Shown: positions 34,416 through 43,949, counted from the stretch's first letter. The stretch is 64,000 bases of DNA from Terriglobia bacterium (GCA_020072645.1 JAIQGK010000014.1:62001-126000); one strand, 5' to 3'. Notes: a model not told the origin generated them from the letters alone. Numbers and translations are program-made.

Positions 34416-34472
34416 GCGATCGGTTTCCTGTGGAGCAAGATTATGGCTGGCTTTCGCGCCGACAAAAGCAAC

Positions 34473-35138
34473 TTATTGTTTCATGCCGCTGGCGGCGTCG
34501 GGGCCCATTTCTTCGCGCAACGCTTTTTTTGCGATGCGGCCCAGCCACCATACCAGAACTACGATGGCCGCCAGTCCGCCCCATAGTAAGAGACGCCCGG
34601 CGATGCCGGAGTTGGGCCGTCCGCGCAGCAGATCAGAGATATCGTTCATGATGGAGCCGAGATAAACATAGAGAACGGTGGCGGGAAACATGCCGATCCA
34701 CGAGGCCAGCATGTAATCCCGCAGGCGGATGCTGGTGAGCCCGAGCGCATAGTTCAGGATGTTAAAGGGTAACACCGGTTGCAGGCGAAGCAGAACCACA
34801 GCCTTGAATCCGTTCTTTTCAATGGCGCGATCAATGGCCGCGGCCTGCGGATATTTTTTGAGACGGCGCGTGACCCAGCCCCGCGCAACATAACGCGCGA
34901 TAAGAAATGCCAGCGTGGCTCCGGCAACGCTGGCCGGCGACACGACTAGCGTGCCGATGATTGCGCCATAGAGAAAGCCCGCGCCGAGTGTGAGTGGCAG
35001 TCCGGGGAAGAAGAGCGCAGTGCCGGCGATATAGAAGACGGCGTAGATCGCGCCTCCGGCTGCGCCCATGGCCTTGGCCCAGTGGATGAAGTCGACCATC
35101 CATTGCAGGAATGGCAGCGCGTTGGCGAGCAAAATCAT
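34473..35138 (-). CDS. TVP38/TMEM64 (DedA-like) membrane protein
   Basis: This 221-residue membrane protein has about five helices. It carries the VTT domain signature: GTALFFPGLPLTLGAGFLYG near 40-60, GATLAFLIARYVAR, and FKAVVLLRLQPVLPFNILNYALGLTSI. Family members affect lipid or phosphate-lipid handling. It is first in the run TVP38, TIGR04282, TIGR04283, a combination that recurs in genomes, which supports a shared pathway. Confidence 0.87.
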   Translation of the reverse strand: MILLANALPFLQWMVDFIHWAKAMGAAGGAIYAVFYIAGTALFFPGLPLTLGAGFLYGAIIGTLVVSPASVAGATLAFLIARYVARGWVTRRLKKYPQAAAIDRAIEKNGFKAVVLLRLQPVLPFNILNYALGLTSIRLRDYMLASWIGMFPATVLYVYLGSIMNDISDLLRGRPNSGIAGRLLLWGGLAAIVVLVWWLGRIAKKALREEMGPDAASGMKQ

Positions 35139-35211
35139 CTGGCTATCATCTCAGATGCGGGCCTGGAATGGACATTGGAAAGACTGGAGCAATTTGTGCG
35201 GCAAGTTTGCG

Positions 35212-36186
35212 TTATTCAATCCAGAGGTCGCCCCATTCCGCTTTGCGGGCGCGTTTGTAAGCTTCTTTGCTGGAACGCGTAATCGTGCGGTTTTCGATTT
35301 TGCCTTCCGCAGTACAGAGCGCAAGCTTGACGTGTCCACTGTGCTTGCCGGGATGGCGCACGATGCGCGCTCCTGTGGATGGCTCGGCGCTTTTGGCCGC
35401 AACGAGATAAGAAAATTTCTCGTCTTCATAGCCCAGCGCGCCGCCTTTCAATTGCCGATGCTGCGATGTGCGTTCCACGCGTTGGGAAAAATGGCACCAG
35501 TCTCCTGCGGCGGCCATGGGACATGCGAAATGATGCGGACACGGAGCAAGGAGAGCAACCGCATTCGCAATCAAGGCAGATCGCGCCGCGTTGATGGCGG
35601 CAAAACCACGTCGCGTTCCCGGCTCAATGAGCACGAGAAACTTGCTCGCACATTTCCATGCCTTGTTGAGCACGGCTTCTGCGGCGGCTTGCGGCAGTTC
35701 GCCCAAGGTATAAGAGATCACCACCAAGTCATGCTTTTCGCAAGAAAGGCCAGAGCGCAAGTCCTGCTTCAGCCATTGCGCCTGCTGGACAATTGTCAAC
35801 TCGCTTTGCTCGGCCAGACGCTTGCCAACTGTAATCCAGCCAGCGTCGGATTCAATCAACGTAGCTTGCTGAAGCTGCGAAAACTGTTCTGCGGCGGCGA
35901 ACAGAGCTGTGCCCGGCCCAGCGCCGAGATCAAGCAGGCTAACAATTTCCTGGTTTGTAGCGCGCAATTTGATTTCAGCAAACACGCGCTGGATAGCGGC
36001 ATACGTTGCGGGAAATCGCACCGCAAGATAAGCGGAGCGATGCGCTTCAGAGGCAACGGCAGGACTGGAAAAATCGGCGGCCTTATAGTGTTCGGTAAGT
36101 TGCGCCGTCGCCAGCGTCAGCTTGCGGCGATCTACTTTATCAGTCTCCCGCTGAATAGCGTCCTGCAACTCGGCGGAAAGGCGCAT
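35212..36186 (-). CDS. Rsm22-type small-subunit rRNA methyltransferase
   Basis: This 324-residue SAM-dependent methyltransferase has a glycine-rich motif I (SLLDLGAGPGTAL), motif IV-like YTLGELP and motif VLIEPGTRRGF. A cysteine-rich insert, CPHHFACPMAAAGDWCHFSQR (cited by CPHHFACPM and DWCHF), marks the Rsm22 family, whose mitochondrial and bacterial members act on 16S-type rRNA and may bind an iron-sulfur cluster. It lies 73 bases upstream of the TVP38 gene start, on the same strand. Confidence 0.85.
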   Translation of the reverse strand: MRLSAELQDAIQRETDKVDRRKLTLATAQLTEHYKAADFSSPAVASEAHRSAYLAVRFPATYAAIQRVFAEIKLRATNQEIVSLLDLGAGPGTALFAAAEQFSQLQQATLIESDAGWITVGKRLAEQSELTIVQQAQWLKQDLRSGLSCEKHDLVVISYTLGELPQAAAEAVLNKAWKCASKFLVLIEPGTRRGFAAINAARSALIANAVALLAPCPHHFACPMAAAGDWCHFSQRVERTSQHRQLKGGALGYEDEKFSYLVAAKSAEPSTGARIVRHPGKHSGHVKLALCTAEGKIENRTITRSSKEAYKRARKAEWGDLWIE

Positions 36187-36201
36187 CGGGTGAGTGAGGC
36201 C

Positions 36202-36813
36202 TCAATCCTTGTACTTTACGGAGCAGCCGTAAGGACGCGTTGCCGCTTCCGCCACCGGCTTTCCGCCCATCGCCTGTTCAAGCGCCACAGAAACATAGTT
36301 TTTGGCGCTAGCGATATCGCCCTGGTCAGAGGTAGGATGATCGTCAATGGCGCCGTTGTAAATCAGTGTTCCGTTAGGATCGATGATGAACATGTGCGGC
36401 GTTGTTTTTGCGGCATAGAGATGGCCGAGAGATCCGCCGGGATCCATCAGCACGGCGGTAGGAGCGGCGTTCATTGTCTTGAGATAATTATTTTCCTGCG
36501 ACGGCGTGACAAAGCCCTGGGTTCCGGGAGCGGAGGAAATTACCGTGAGCCAGACGACGCCTTTGGCCGTCCATTCTTTTTGCAGGTGTTGCATATTGCC
36601 GCTTTCATAATGCTTCTTCGTATAAGGGCAGCCCTGGTTGTGCCACTCCAGCACCACAAATTTGCCCTTGTAGTCAGAGAGGCGCTGCTGCTTGCCATTG
36701 CTGTCCACGGCGGTAAAGCCGGGCGCGGGATCGCCGACTTTGACGGCGAAAGCCGACGCCGCGAGCGCCGGCAGAGCGCAGGCCCACAATATAAAACCAC
36801 GCCGAAAGTTCAT
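36202..36813 (-). CDS. Exported redoxin with single active Cys
   Basis: This protein of about 203 residues has a signal peptide (ILWACALPALAASAFA) and a peroxiredoxin/TlpA-like fold: VGDPAPGFTAVDSNGKQQRL, VVLEWHNQGCPYTKKHY, PHMFIIDPNG. The active loop has one Cys (CPYT) in place of CxxC; another Cys sits in the C-terminal RPYGCSVKY. This pattern fits an atypical peroxiredoxin-like enzyme that resolves through the distal Cys. ATG at 36813 has AAGGAG upstream. The gene follows the DsbD-N gene by 30 bases, suggesting a periplasmic thiol unit. Confidence 0.82.
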   Translation of the reverse strand: MNFRRGFILWACALPALAASAFAVKVGDPAPGFTAVDSNGKQQRLSDYKGKFVVLEWHNQGCPYTKKHYESGNMQHLQKEWTAKGVVWLTVISSAPGTQGFVTPSQENNYLKTMNAAPTAVLMDPGGSLGHLYAAKTTPHMFIIDPNGTLIYNGAIDDHPTSDQGDIASAKNYVSVALEQAMGGKPVAEAATRPYGCSVKYKD

Positions 36814-36843
36814 TGCGCTCTCCTTTATGAGTGCCATAGGCAA

Positions 36844-37674
36844 CTATTGTATCGGCTGGCGCACAGGCGCTTCAATCTGGTAAGAAGGGCCGCCGGGAAT
36901 CACCAGTACGCCGCGAAGAGCTGTGATCGGTTTAACAAGCAGATCGGATTTCTTTAACGTGATCCTGACACCGGAAGGTATGGGCTGAAGTTTTTGCGGG
37001 GCAGGATTATCGATTTGCCCCGGATCAAGCGGAAAGAATTCTGGTTTGGTGATGCGCTTGCCGACGCGGATCGTCAGGGAGAAATCATCTTTGCCCGACG
37101 TGACGCTTGCATTCCACCCTGATGGGAGCGGTTGCGGAATGAGTTTGTCAGTCTTTGCAAAAAGCTGTGCATGTTGCAGGTCCAGGTCGGTGGTTGTCGA
37201 CACGGGTAAGGTCAGATGCAGGTTGGCATGCTCGGGAATGCACACTTCGCGGCAGATGAGCCATTTGGCTTCGGCAGCGAATTCCGCTGAGCGGTCGCTG
37301 ATCGCAGATGGCGCGTGAATTGTAACCGGGAGCAAGACCTCGTTGTCATAGCCGTAATCAACCAATTCTTTGCTCGGCTGCAAATGCTCGGGACGCGGCC
37401 ACTGCATTTCTCCCGCGCTGAAGCCGGAAGGCAACTGCCATTTGAAAGAAGGCGGCTGGCCTGAATCACCAGGATTGATCCAGTAGATGTGCCAGCCTTT
37501 TTCCAGGATGAAATGTGCCCCCAGTTGCAAGTCAGAGCCGGGCTTCACCGATGATTGCCGCGACAGCAGTTCCACGTGCGCGTGCTGAGTTGCAGACTGA
37601 GAAAAAATCGCTGTGGAGGCCGCAAGCACAATGGCCAGCCCTGCGGCGCGGCGTATTTCCAGAACGAATGCCAT
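36844..37674 (-). CDS. Stand-alone DsbD N-terminal-domain protein
   Basis: This 276-residue protein has a signal peptide and one domain resembling the periplasmic alpha domain of DsbD (DsbC-like corrector): HFILEKGWHIYWINPGDSGQPPSF and AKWLICREVCIPEHANL, with the redox pair as CREVC. The CcdA-type membrane domain and C-terminal thioredoxin domain of full DsbD are absent. It is paired with the exported redoxin downstream, which may be its electron partner. Confidence 0.8.
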   Translation of the reverse strand: MAFVLEIRRAAGLAIVLAASTAIFSQSATQHAHVELLSRQSSVKPGSDLQLGAHFILEKGWHIYWINPGDSGQPPSFKWQLPSGFSAGEMQWPRPEHLQPSKELVDYGYDNEVLLPVTIHAPSAISDRSAEFAAEAKWLICREVCIPEHANLHLTLPVSTTTDLDLQHAQLFAKTDKLIPQPLPSGWNASVTSGKDDFSLTIRVGKRITKPEFFPLDPGQIDNPAPQKLQPIPSGVRITLKKSDLLVKPITALRGVLVIPGGPSYQIEAPVRQPIQ

Positions 37675-37724
37675 GAGTAATTTTACGGAGAAAAAGCAAA
37701 CTGCGAGACTAGCGCCTTTCCTAA

Positions 37725-37758
37725 ATAATAAAAAAGCGCCGGCTTTTGGACCGGCGCT
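37725..37758 (-). terminator. Intrinsic terminator of the porin gene
   Basis: AGCGCCGG (37735-37742) and CCGGCGCT (37751-37758) pair perfectly. On the minus strand the hairpin is followed by TTTTTTATTATT. It lies 28 bases past the porin stop. Confidence 0.92.
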
Positions 37759-37785
37759 CTGCGAATCAAGGTTAAAGGTTTCAGA

Positions 37786-39390
37786 CTACGGCAGTACGTA
37801 CCGGATGCTCAGGTAGCCCATACCAAGGTGCGCATTTTTGGGCGCTCCGATAGGCACAAACCAAGGTGCGCGCGTCAGGTAAGAGGCTTGCGTGACCATC
37901 AGCACCGCGCCGTATTGCGGGTTCTTCCAGAAAGTCTGGGTCCACTCGATCGAACCCTCCTGGATAGCGCGGTTGGCGCTGTTGGGCGAATTCAGTCCAC
38001 CAAAACCCGCAATGCGGTTCGGCACTGGATTGGTGACGTCCACGAATGAATTGCGTCCGAAGTAGAATCCACCATAGTAGAAACCGAACTGGCTCTTACC
38101 CGCAGTGGTTTCCGCGCCCACAATCACGCTGCCGGAGTGCACCAGCGAGAGGTCGGCATTAAATGCGCCCGGGCCGGTCGCGATCGGGAACACCACCGCG
38201 TCTGGGCCGGATCCAATCATGTAACGGCCGATTCCGCTGCCCCACATGCCGTGCGCGACCAGGTGGAAGTTTTTGTTGAACCCAAAATTGACACCGCCCA
38301 GCACGCCGCCGCCAACCTTGCTGTGGCTGTTGAAGTCTGTTCCGCCCACCGGCAATACAGTAATTTTTTTCGAGGTAACTATGCCGCCCGCTTCAAAGTG
38401 GATGTGGCTGGTATCATAGGCAAACTTGGTCAGAATGTCCGGGAATGCATTGGGCGTCCCATTGTTGTTGTTGGCATCAAATTGCGGGCCCAACTGCGCG
38501 TTGAAGGCGAACGGGAAGATCACTTCGCCGGCACCGACGTACTGCTGCGGGTTCTGCATTTCAACGCCCCATTGGAAATTGTCATTCGCGTGCCATACTG
38601 CGCGGAACAGTCCGGCGCGCGAATAAGGAACGCCCACGTGAACGTTTGCGTCCTCGCCAAGAGTCAGCATCAGATCAGCCGGATTAGGAGACAATCCCTT
38701 GCGGTTCGGCGTCTCCAAACCCCAGGATTGGCCAGCCAGGAACTCCCAGCTCCCACGCTTCAGGTCCAGCCAGTACAGACGAATGCGATTGGTATGCGGA
38801 TTTGACGTCACGAAAACGTTGGCCGGATCGTTGCCGTTGAAATCGCCTTCAAGATAGCCGGTTACGTTGTTGGCGCCGTATTTGCCGGTGACCTTCAAGT
38901 TGTACCGCGAATACTGGCCGGTAACGCGGAATTCCGTGAGATGCCCCTGCACCGTGTTGCTGTACGGAATGGCGCCGAAGGTGGTGGAGCTTGAACCAGT
39001 GGTATTGGTGGAACGGAAAATGTTTTCAAAATCCACGAATCCGCCGGGCGTGAACTCCGTGCCGCCGATACGGAATGAAAGCGGAGATTCTTTGGGCTTC
39101 TCGGTTTCCTGTACCACAGTTGTTGCAGGCGCAGGCGTTGCCATATGCAATGACGCGTCAGCTACGTGCGGCGTGCCTGAGGTTTTGTCCTGCAATTGTT
39201 GTTGCAGCGTCTGTATCTGCTGTTGTTGTTGAGAAATTTGCTGTTGCTGCTGGCTGATAGCTTCGCGCAATGCTTTCAGCTCATCTGCAACTGACCCAGT
39301 CCCGGCAGAGCCGCTATTGGCTGCGGTTGCCTGGCCCATTGCCAGCCCAGAGGCCAGCACCACGAAACACATCTTCTCTAGCAATCTCAT
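37786..39390 (-). CDS. DcaP-like outer-membrane porin
   Basis: This 534-residue protein has a signal peptide and a Gln-rich coiled coil at about 25-60 (LREAISQQQQQISQQQQQ) that would trimerise in the periplasm. A beta-barrel follows, opening FRIGGTEFTPGGFVDFENIF and containing many alternating aromatic strands (LYWLDLKRGSWEFLAGQSWG). This matches DcaP/ trimeric porin-like proteins of Gram-negatives. A palindrome and TTGACA lie upstream, and a strong terminator follows. ATG at 39390 is used because upstream sequence lacks a signal peptide. Confidence 0.85.
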   Translation of the reverse strand: MRLLEKMCFVVLASGLAMGQATAANSGSAGTGSVADELKALREAISQQQQQISQQQQQIQTLQQQLQDKTSGTPHVADASLHMATPAPATTVVQETEKPKESPLSFRIGGTEFTPGGFVDFENIFRSTNTTGSSSTTFGAIPYSNTVQGHLTEFRVTGQYSRYNLKVTGKYGANNVTGYLEGDFNGNDPANVFVTSNPHTNRIRLYWLDLKRGSWEFLAGQSWGLETPNRKGLSPNPADLMLTLGEDANVHVGVPYSRAGLFRAVWHANDNFQWGVEMQNPQQYVGAGEVIFPFAFNAQLGPQFDANNNNGTPNAFPDILTKFAYDTSHIHFEAGGIVTSKKITVLPVGGTDFNSHSKVGGGVLGGVNFGFNKNFHLVAHGMWGSGIGRYMIGSGPDAVVFPIATGPGAFNADLSLVHSGSVIVGAETTAGKSQFGFYYGGFYFGRNSFVDVTNPVPNRIAGFGGLNSPNSANRAIQEGSIEWTQTFWKNPQYGAVLMVTQASYLTRAPWFVPIGAPKNAHLGMGYLSIRYVLP

Positions 39391-39495
39391 TGAGCTTATT
39401 CTCCTCTGCTTCTTCGTCGTTGTCGGCCCATCAAGGTGATAATACGGTCCCCTGCTCTCGCAACTCAGGAACCAAAATTGTGGCTGAAACTCGCG

Positions 39496-39542
39496 TGTCA
39501 ATTTCACACCATAATTGCTTACTTGTACATACTTATGTACAA
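39496..39542 (-). promoter_or_regulatory. Porin upstream region: TTGACA and 20-bp palindrome
   Basis: On the minus strand TTGACA (39501-39496) could be the porin -35; the -10 is weak. Twenty-one bases further upstream lies TTGTACATA-CT-TATGTACAA (39523-39542), a palindrome with 9-base arms in a position typical of activator sites. Confidence 0.55.
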
Positions 39543-39694
39543 GGAAATACAACACCTTGGGCATTGGCCCTTCCAAATTTGGAAGAAAACCGAGTCACAA
39601 ATCTTAAACTTAGTAGATAACGCTGCTCAGGCGGGAAAAACTGCGGTTCGGACGAGGACAGGACCGAACCGCGCAAAATTCATTGTTTGTTAAT

Positions 39695-40681
39695 CTATCT
39701 TGCGGCCCGGGTCGCCTCCCGGCCACCGGGAATGTCGCTAAATGAGATTGCATTTGCCACATTGGGATAGGGCTCTCCCCCTAGTTCAACATAAGGGAAA
39801 ATCAAGTAATTCACGCGATCGCCATGCTGCGCCGGGCTTAGTTGCACGTCGCGTCCCACGCTGAACTGCACGCGATTTACGTCGTGCGCGCCGAAGAAAT
39901 AGTCCTTCTTCTCCTGGTGCTTCCAGGCTTCAGAAATATCCACCGGAAACCAGCCGCGGTCGCGAGTATAAAACTCCGCCCAACAGTGGTAGCCGACAAT
40001 CTGCCCAGCCGTCTGGTTCTCCGGCAATGAAAGTCCCATTTCAAAGCGAGCGGGAATCTTCTGCGAGCGCGCCATGGAGATAAAGACCGAATGAAAATCC
40101 GTGCAGTTACCATGTTTGGCGTCGCAGGCCCAGAGCGTATCGCCTCGCCCCCACCCGGTGCCCGTCTTGTCATATTTCATGGTGGAGAAGGTGTAATCGT
40201 AGAACGCGCGGCCTTTATCCAGATCAGACATGCCCGGCTTTATCTGGGCGGCGGCGAGTTCGGCAGGCTTGCCGGTGATAGGAACCAGTTTGTCTGCCTG
40301 CAAAAAGCGTTGCAGGTCTTTATCCGATGCAGGTTGCTTGAGCGAGACAGCCGCCAGATGCTCCAGCCGCACCACATCGTACTTAACGGTGAAGTGATAC
40401 TCGGGCTGGGTGGCTTTGTCCGTGTGGGCATAAAACATTTTGTTGCCATACTCATGCTCGGTTGTTTCCTTGAGCGCGAGATCGCCGCTCCTGGAAAGCA
40501 CCTTCACCTGCTGGAACTGGTCAGATTGGGCCACGGGGAACCAGACATCGAGCGGCTTGCCGGGATCGGTGATGCGGACGGTGAAAGAATAGTTGAGCTC
40601 AAAGTGGCGCGACTTGGTTTGAGCAAAGGCAAAAACAGCGCACAACAGGAAAAACGAGACCGCAGAAATTCTGCGCGGCAT
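39695..40681 (-). CDS. Exported transglutaminase-like protease
   Basis: This 328-residue protein has a signal peptide (FFLLCAVFAFA) and a transglutaminase core. The catalytic triad is Cys193 in HGNCTDFHS, His232 in VGYHCWAEF and Asp248 in PVDISEAW. An N-terminal beta-rich domain (about 25-110) precedes it. Bacterial members are usually proteases or amidases rather than cross-linkers. AAAGGAAG precedes the ATG. It appears monocistronic. Confidence 0.87.
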   Translation of the reverse strand: MPRRISAVSFFLLCAVFAFAQTKSRHFELNYSFTVRITDPGKPLDVWFPVAQSDQFQQVKVLSRSGDLALKETTEHEYGNKMFYAHTDKATQPEYHFTVKYDVVRLEHLAAVSLKQPASDKDLQRFLQADKLVPITGKPAELAAAQIKPGMSDLDKGRAFYDYTFSTMKYDKTGTGWGRGDTLWACDAKHGNCTDFHSVFISMARSQKIPARFEMGLSLPENQTAGQIVGYHCWAEFYTRDRGWFPVDISEAWKHQEKKDYFFGAHDVNRVQFSVGRDVQLSPAQHGDRVNYLIFPYVELGGEPYPNVANAISFSDIPGGREATRAAR

Positions 40682-40997
40682 GGGATGCTTCCTTTCGGCT
40701 TATTTCAGAGATTGACGAGTAAAGAACGTCCGACCGGAGGTTTGGTGGACGCGCCGTCAAGTGAAGCCGTGGAAGAAGCTGAGCATTGCGGAAAGGATTG
40801 TACACCGCGAAAAGGCAGATGGCAAAGGAGCCTTTACGGCTGAAGACGCAGAGGAAGACAGCTTGAGAGCCAAGGGAGGAAGCAGGCAATGCGATAAAAA
40901 CAAACCGCAGGAGCCCATGCTTTTAGCGTCAGCCGCGGTTCGAGATCGCGACTTGAGCCTATTGCGGAAGCCCCTGCGGTTCCTTACTTCACTTACC
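40682..40997. other. Intergenic spacer
   Basis: Apart from a short 'ggctgaagacgcagaggaag' fragment of the repeat family, nothing is recognised. No gene is supported. Confidence 0.5.
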
Positions 40998-43949
40998 TCA
41001 ATGGACCGTTATGGTTATCGACGCTGTATGTATCACGGCAAACGTCCCCGCAGCCAGATCCTCCATGATGATCTGGTGCGTGCCCGCCGCCAGAGTGTAC
41101 GTTTGGTCAATCGCTGAGCCATTGTTGATGCCCAGCCTCACACCGGTTGTGTTGTCCCACACCTGCATTTGTGCGATCTGCGTGGACGCTTCGGTGGCGA
41201 ATCCGGTCACCTGCACAGGCCCGGTAATGCTTGCGTTGTTCGCGGGTGCAGTAATGTGCACTCCGTCGGCGAAAACCGTTATGGTCACGCTCGATGTGTG
41301 GATTACCGCAAACGTCCCGGAAGCCAAATCTTCCACAATGATCTGGTGTGTGCCCGGCGCCAACGTGTAAGTCTGGTCAATGGTTGAGCCGTTATTGATT
41401 CCCAGCCTTACACCGGTTGTGTTATCCCAGACCTGCATCTGCGCAATCGTAGTGCCGGTTTCAGTGGCTGAAGCCGTCACTCGAACAGAAGTACTCTGGT
41501 TGGAGTTGTTGGCCGGCGCGGAAATGGTGACGCCTCCGGTTGCATTCATAGTAAGACCCGCAGTTGTAGTGTGAACCACTCCTCCGCTGCTGCCGCTAAT
41601 CGCAAGCGTGTATGTTCCCCCTGGAGTTGATGAGAGCGTGCTAACCGTGAGGGACGACGTGCTCCCTGCGGCTACCGAAGCGGGGCTGAAGGTTGCTGAA
41701 GCGCCAGAAGGTAATCCACCGCTTACGCTGAGGGCCGTGCTTCCGCTGAAACCATTCAACGCTGAGACAGAGATCGTATAACTAGTGCTAGACCCAGCAT
41801 TTACTGTTTGCGAAGCTGGAGTTGCGGAGACGGCAAAATCTTGCACAACCAAATTGACCGGGATGTTGTGGTTCAAGTTTCCGTTAATCCCAGTAAGAGT
41901 TATGGTATAGCTTCCAGCAGGGGTAGCGGCCGATGTGCAAGCCGTATACACAGAAGAACCCGTTCCGTTGATTGAGAGTGGACTGAAGCTCGCGGTGACT
42001 CCGGTGGGCAACGGGCTTTGGCTTAATGCTACAGTGCCGGTAAACCCAAAAAGAGCTGCGGTCGATATTGTGTAACTGGTGCAATTTCCAGGAAGAACCG
42101 CTTGCGAACTCGGAGATGCCGAAATCGAAAAATCTGGAGGCGGATTAACTATAAGCGTGACAGTGAGATTGCGGGTGTCAATCGAACTGCTGGCCGGGAT
42201 GTCGAGCGTATAGGTTCCTGCCGGCGTATTCGAGGTTGTGAGCGTGAGAACTGTGGAGCCAGGAGTATTTGTCAAGCTAGCAGGGCTAAACGTCGCGCTT
42301 GCTCCTGGTGGAAGTCCCGTCACCGGGCCGAAGCTGACACCACTGGTAAATCCATCAACTGACGTGGTGGAAATGGTATAGGTCGTACTAGCCGTTTGGT
42401 TGACTGTGCTTGAATTCGGCGATGCCGACAGGTTGAATGTCGGCGACTCGATGAATGCAAACATGAACGTCCCGTAGACGCTGTCCTGATACAGTTGAAT
42501 TCCTGTCGGCCCCTGATATCCGGCAGACGGCCCGACAAGGGTCATACTGGCAGATTGGGCTGTGCTGGCATTGGTAGTTAGTTTGCTTTTGTCAACCCAC
42601 GTCATGGTTTCGGAGCTTACAACTGAGGGCTGAAGAAAAATCTTTGGGAAGTTGGTAGTCAGCGTGAACTTAACTTCGTGAGTGGTTGTGCCTGTCTGGC
42701 TTTGAGCCGACTCGGACGTGTACGTGAGCGGAACAGTCACTGAACTGGGATTTCCTCCACTGGCCGCCGGTTCATAATTCAGGGTTTGGCCGGGCACCAA
42801 TACAAAACGTGTGGGATCTATATTTGCGGAACCATTAGAAAATGGATCAAGCGCCAGAATATTTTGAAAATCGGTGGCATCAAGCCCCTGATTGGGCCCC
42901 GCCCAAGCCCGCGCTAAACGGTCCGCGGTACCAGGGGGCATCGTTGAGGGGTTCTTTAGCCAAGTCATATAAATGGGCCCCACTATCTCCGGCTGTCCCA
43001 CTGGGTCGTTTGGATCGAAAATATACCCTGACCACCGTAAGGCATTGGGCAAGCCGTTGGGGGCAACCTGCTGCACAATGATCGCAGGGTTAAGCCACAG
43101 GTAGACCCAGTCAAAATCATGGTCGATACCATCGAAAGGCGGTGCGAGGCCAGAGGTGTCCACTCCTGGAATTGAAATACTCAGTCCCGCCCCCTTACTG
43201 ATGGTTACTGTATTGGAGGTATCCTTCTCCTGGGTGACAGCACTCGATGCGCCGATCTTGAATCCAAAATCGTCACTTCCGGCGCCTAAGGTTATTTCAA
43301 TACTCGACTTGTCACTAAATGAATTGTCAATCTCGGTGCTTGTACCGGCATTTGTAGTCGTGCCGTAAGTAACGGAGCTTTTTGATCCTGGCTGAGCATA
43401 ACCAAGAGCCAATACCACATATCTGGGGTTGATGGTTGCGCCACCGTCTGCGCCGCCCGTCATAGTGGGCCCGCTTGGCGTCAATGTGAATGAGGGCTGA
43501 GTAAAGGATGGGGTGAATTGTCCCGTGTTGGGATCCGTACAACCGGCGTTGCTGAAGACTGAGCTTGCAGCGATGGAGTAATTGGTTATTGAACCAACAG
43601 TCCGGGAATTGAGAATGATGTTCGGATTAGCATTTGTGGCGGTTACTAGTGGAGAACTCGCATTGATGTCGCTTACCAGGACCGCAATCACTGTTCCCAC
43701 GCTAGTTTGCCCAGCTTCAGTCGGGCCATAAAGGATTGTGTGCGTGTCATTTCCATTAATCGTAATTGTGACGGAACCTTCGTCGAAAACAAAGCCGTCA
43801 TTCTGGCAGTTTTCAGCTGACTGATCAAATCCTGCTACTTGTATTGATCCTGTCGATCCCGTTGCAGGTGGAATGGTGGGACCGGCCTGCTGGGCGAAGC
43901 TAGTAAGAGAACTCAATGCGACAAAGACAATGGCCCAAGCCTTGAGCAT
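40998..43949 (-). CDS. Large secreted Ig-repeat protein
   Basis: This 983-residue protein has a signal peptide (MLKAWAIVFVALSSLTSFAQQ without its last base of certainty). An N-terminal domain of about 480 residues without a recognised family follows. Next come three Ig-like repeats of about 90 residues (each starting like DFSISASPSSQAV and containing LPSGASATFSPAS). Two C-terminal repeats of about 83 residues are nearly identical (ITAPANN, then QMQVWDNTTGVRLGINNGS). The last two repeats are also alike at the DNA level. The design fits a cell-surface or extracellular adhesion protein. ATG at 43949 gives the signal peptide. Confidence 0.75.
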   Translation of the reverse strand: MLKAWAIVFVALSSLTSFAQQAGPTIPPATGSTGSIQVAGFDQSAENCQNDGFVFDEGSVTITINGNDTHTILYGPTEAGQTSVGTVIAVLVSDINASSPLVTATNANPNIILNSRTVGSITNYSIAASSVFSNAGCTDPNTGQFTPSFTQPSFTLTPSGPTMTGGADGGATINPRYVVLALGYAQPGSKSSVTYGTTTNAGTSTEIDNSFSDKSSIEITLGAGSDDFGFKIGASSAVTQEKDTSNTVTISKGAGLSISIPGVDTSGLAPPFDGIDHDFDWVYLWLNPAIIVQQVAPNGLPNALRWSGYIFDPNDPVGQPEIVGPIYMTWLKNPSTMPPGTADRLARAWAGPNQGLDATDFQNILALDPFSNGSANIDPTRFVLVPGQTLNYEPAASGGNPSSVTVPLTYTSESAQSQTGTTTHEVKFTLTTNFPKIFLQPSVVSSETMTWVDKSKLTTNASTAQSASMTLVGPSAGYQGPTGIQLYQDSVYGTFMFAFIESPTFNLSASPNSSTVNQTASTTYTISTTSVDGFTSGVSFGPVTGLPPGASATFSPASLTNTPGSTVLTLTTSNTPAGTYTLDIPASSSIDTRNLTVTLIVNPPPDFSISASPSSQAVLPGNCTSYTISTAALFGFTGTVALSQSPLPTGVTASFSPLSINGTGSSVYTACTSAATPAGSYTITLTGINGNLNHNIPVNLVVQDFAVSATPASQTVNAGSSTSYTISVSALNGFSGSTALSVSGGLPSGASATFSPASVAAGSTSSLTVSTLSSTPGGTYTLAISGSSGGVVHTTTAGLTMNATGGVTISAPANNSNQSTSVRVTASATETGTTIAQMQVWDNTTGVRLGINNGSTIDQTYTLAPGTHQIIVEDLASGTFAVIHTSSVTITVFADGVHITAPANNASITGPVQVTGFATEASTQIAQMQVWDNTTGVRLGINNGSAIDQTYTLAAGTHQIIMEDLAAGTFAVIHTASITITVH

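Noticed and set aside
35068-36957. A 629-codon open frame on the plus strand
   Set aside because: It lies opposite the TVP38, Rsm22 and redoxin genes, which have clear motifs on the minus strand. The antisense translation is Arg/His/Phe-rich and has no domain.
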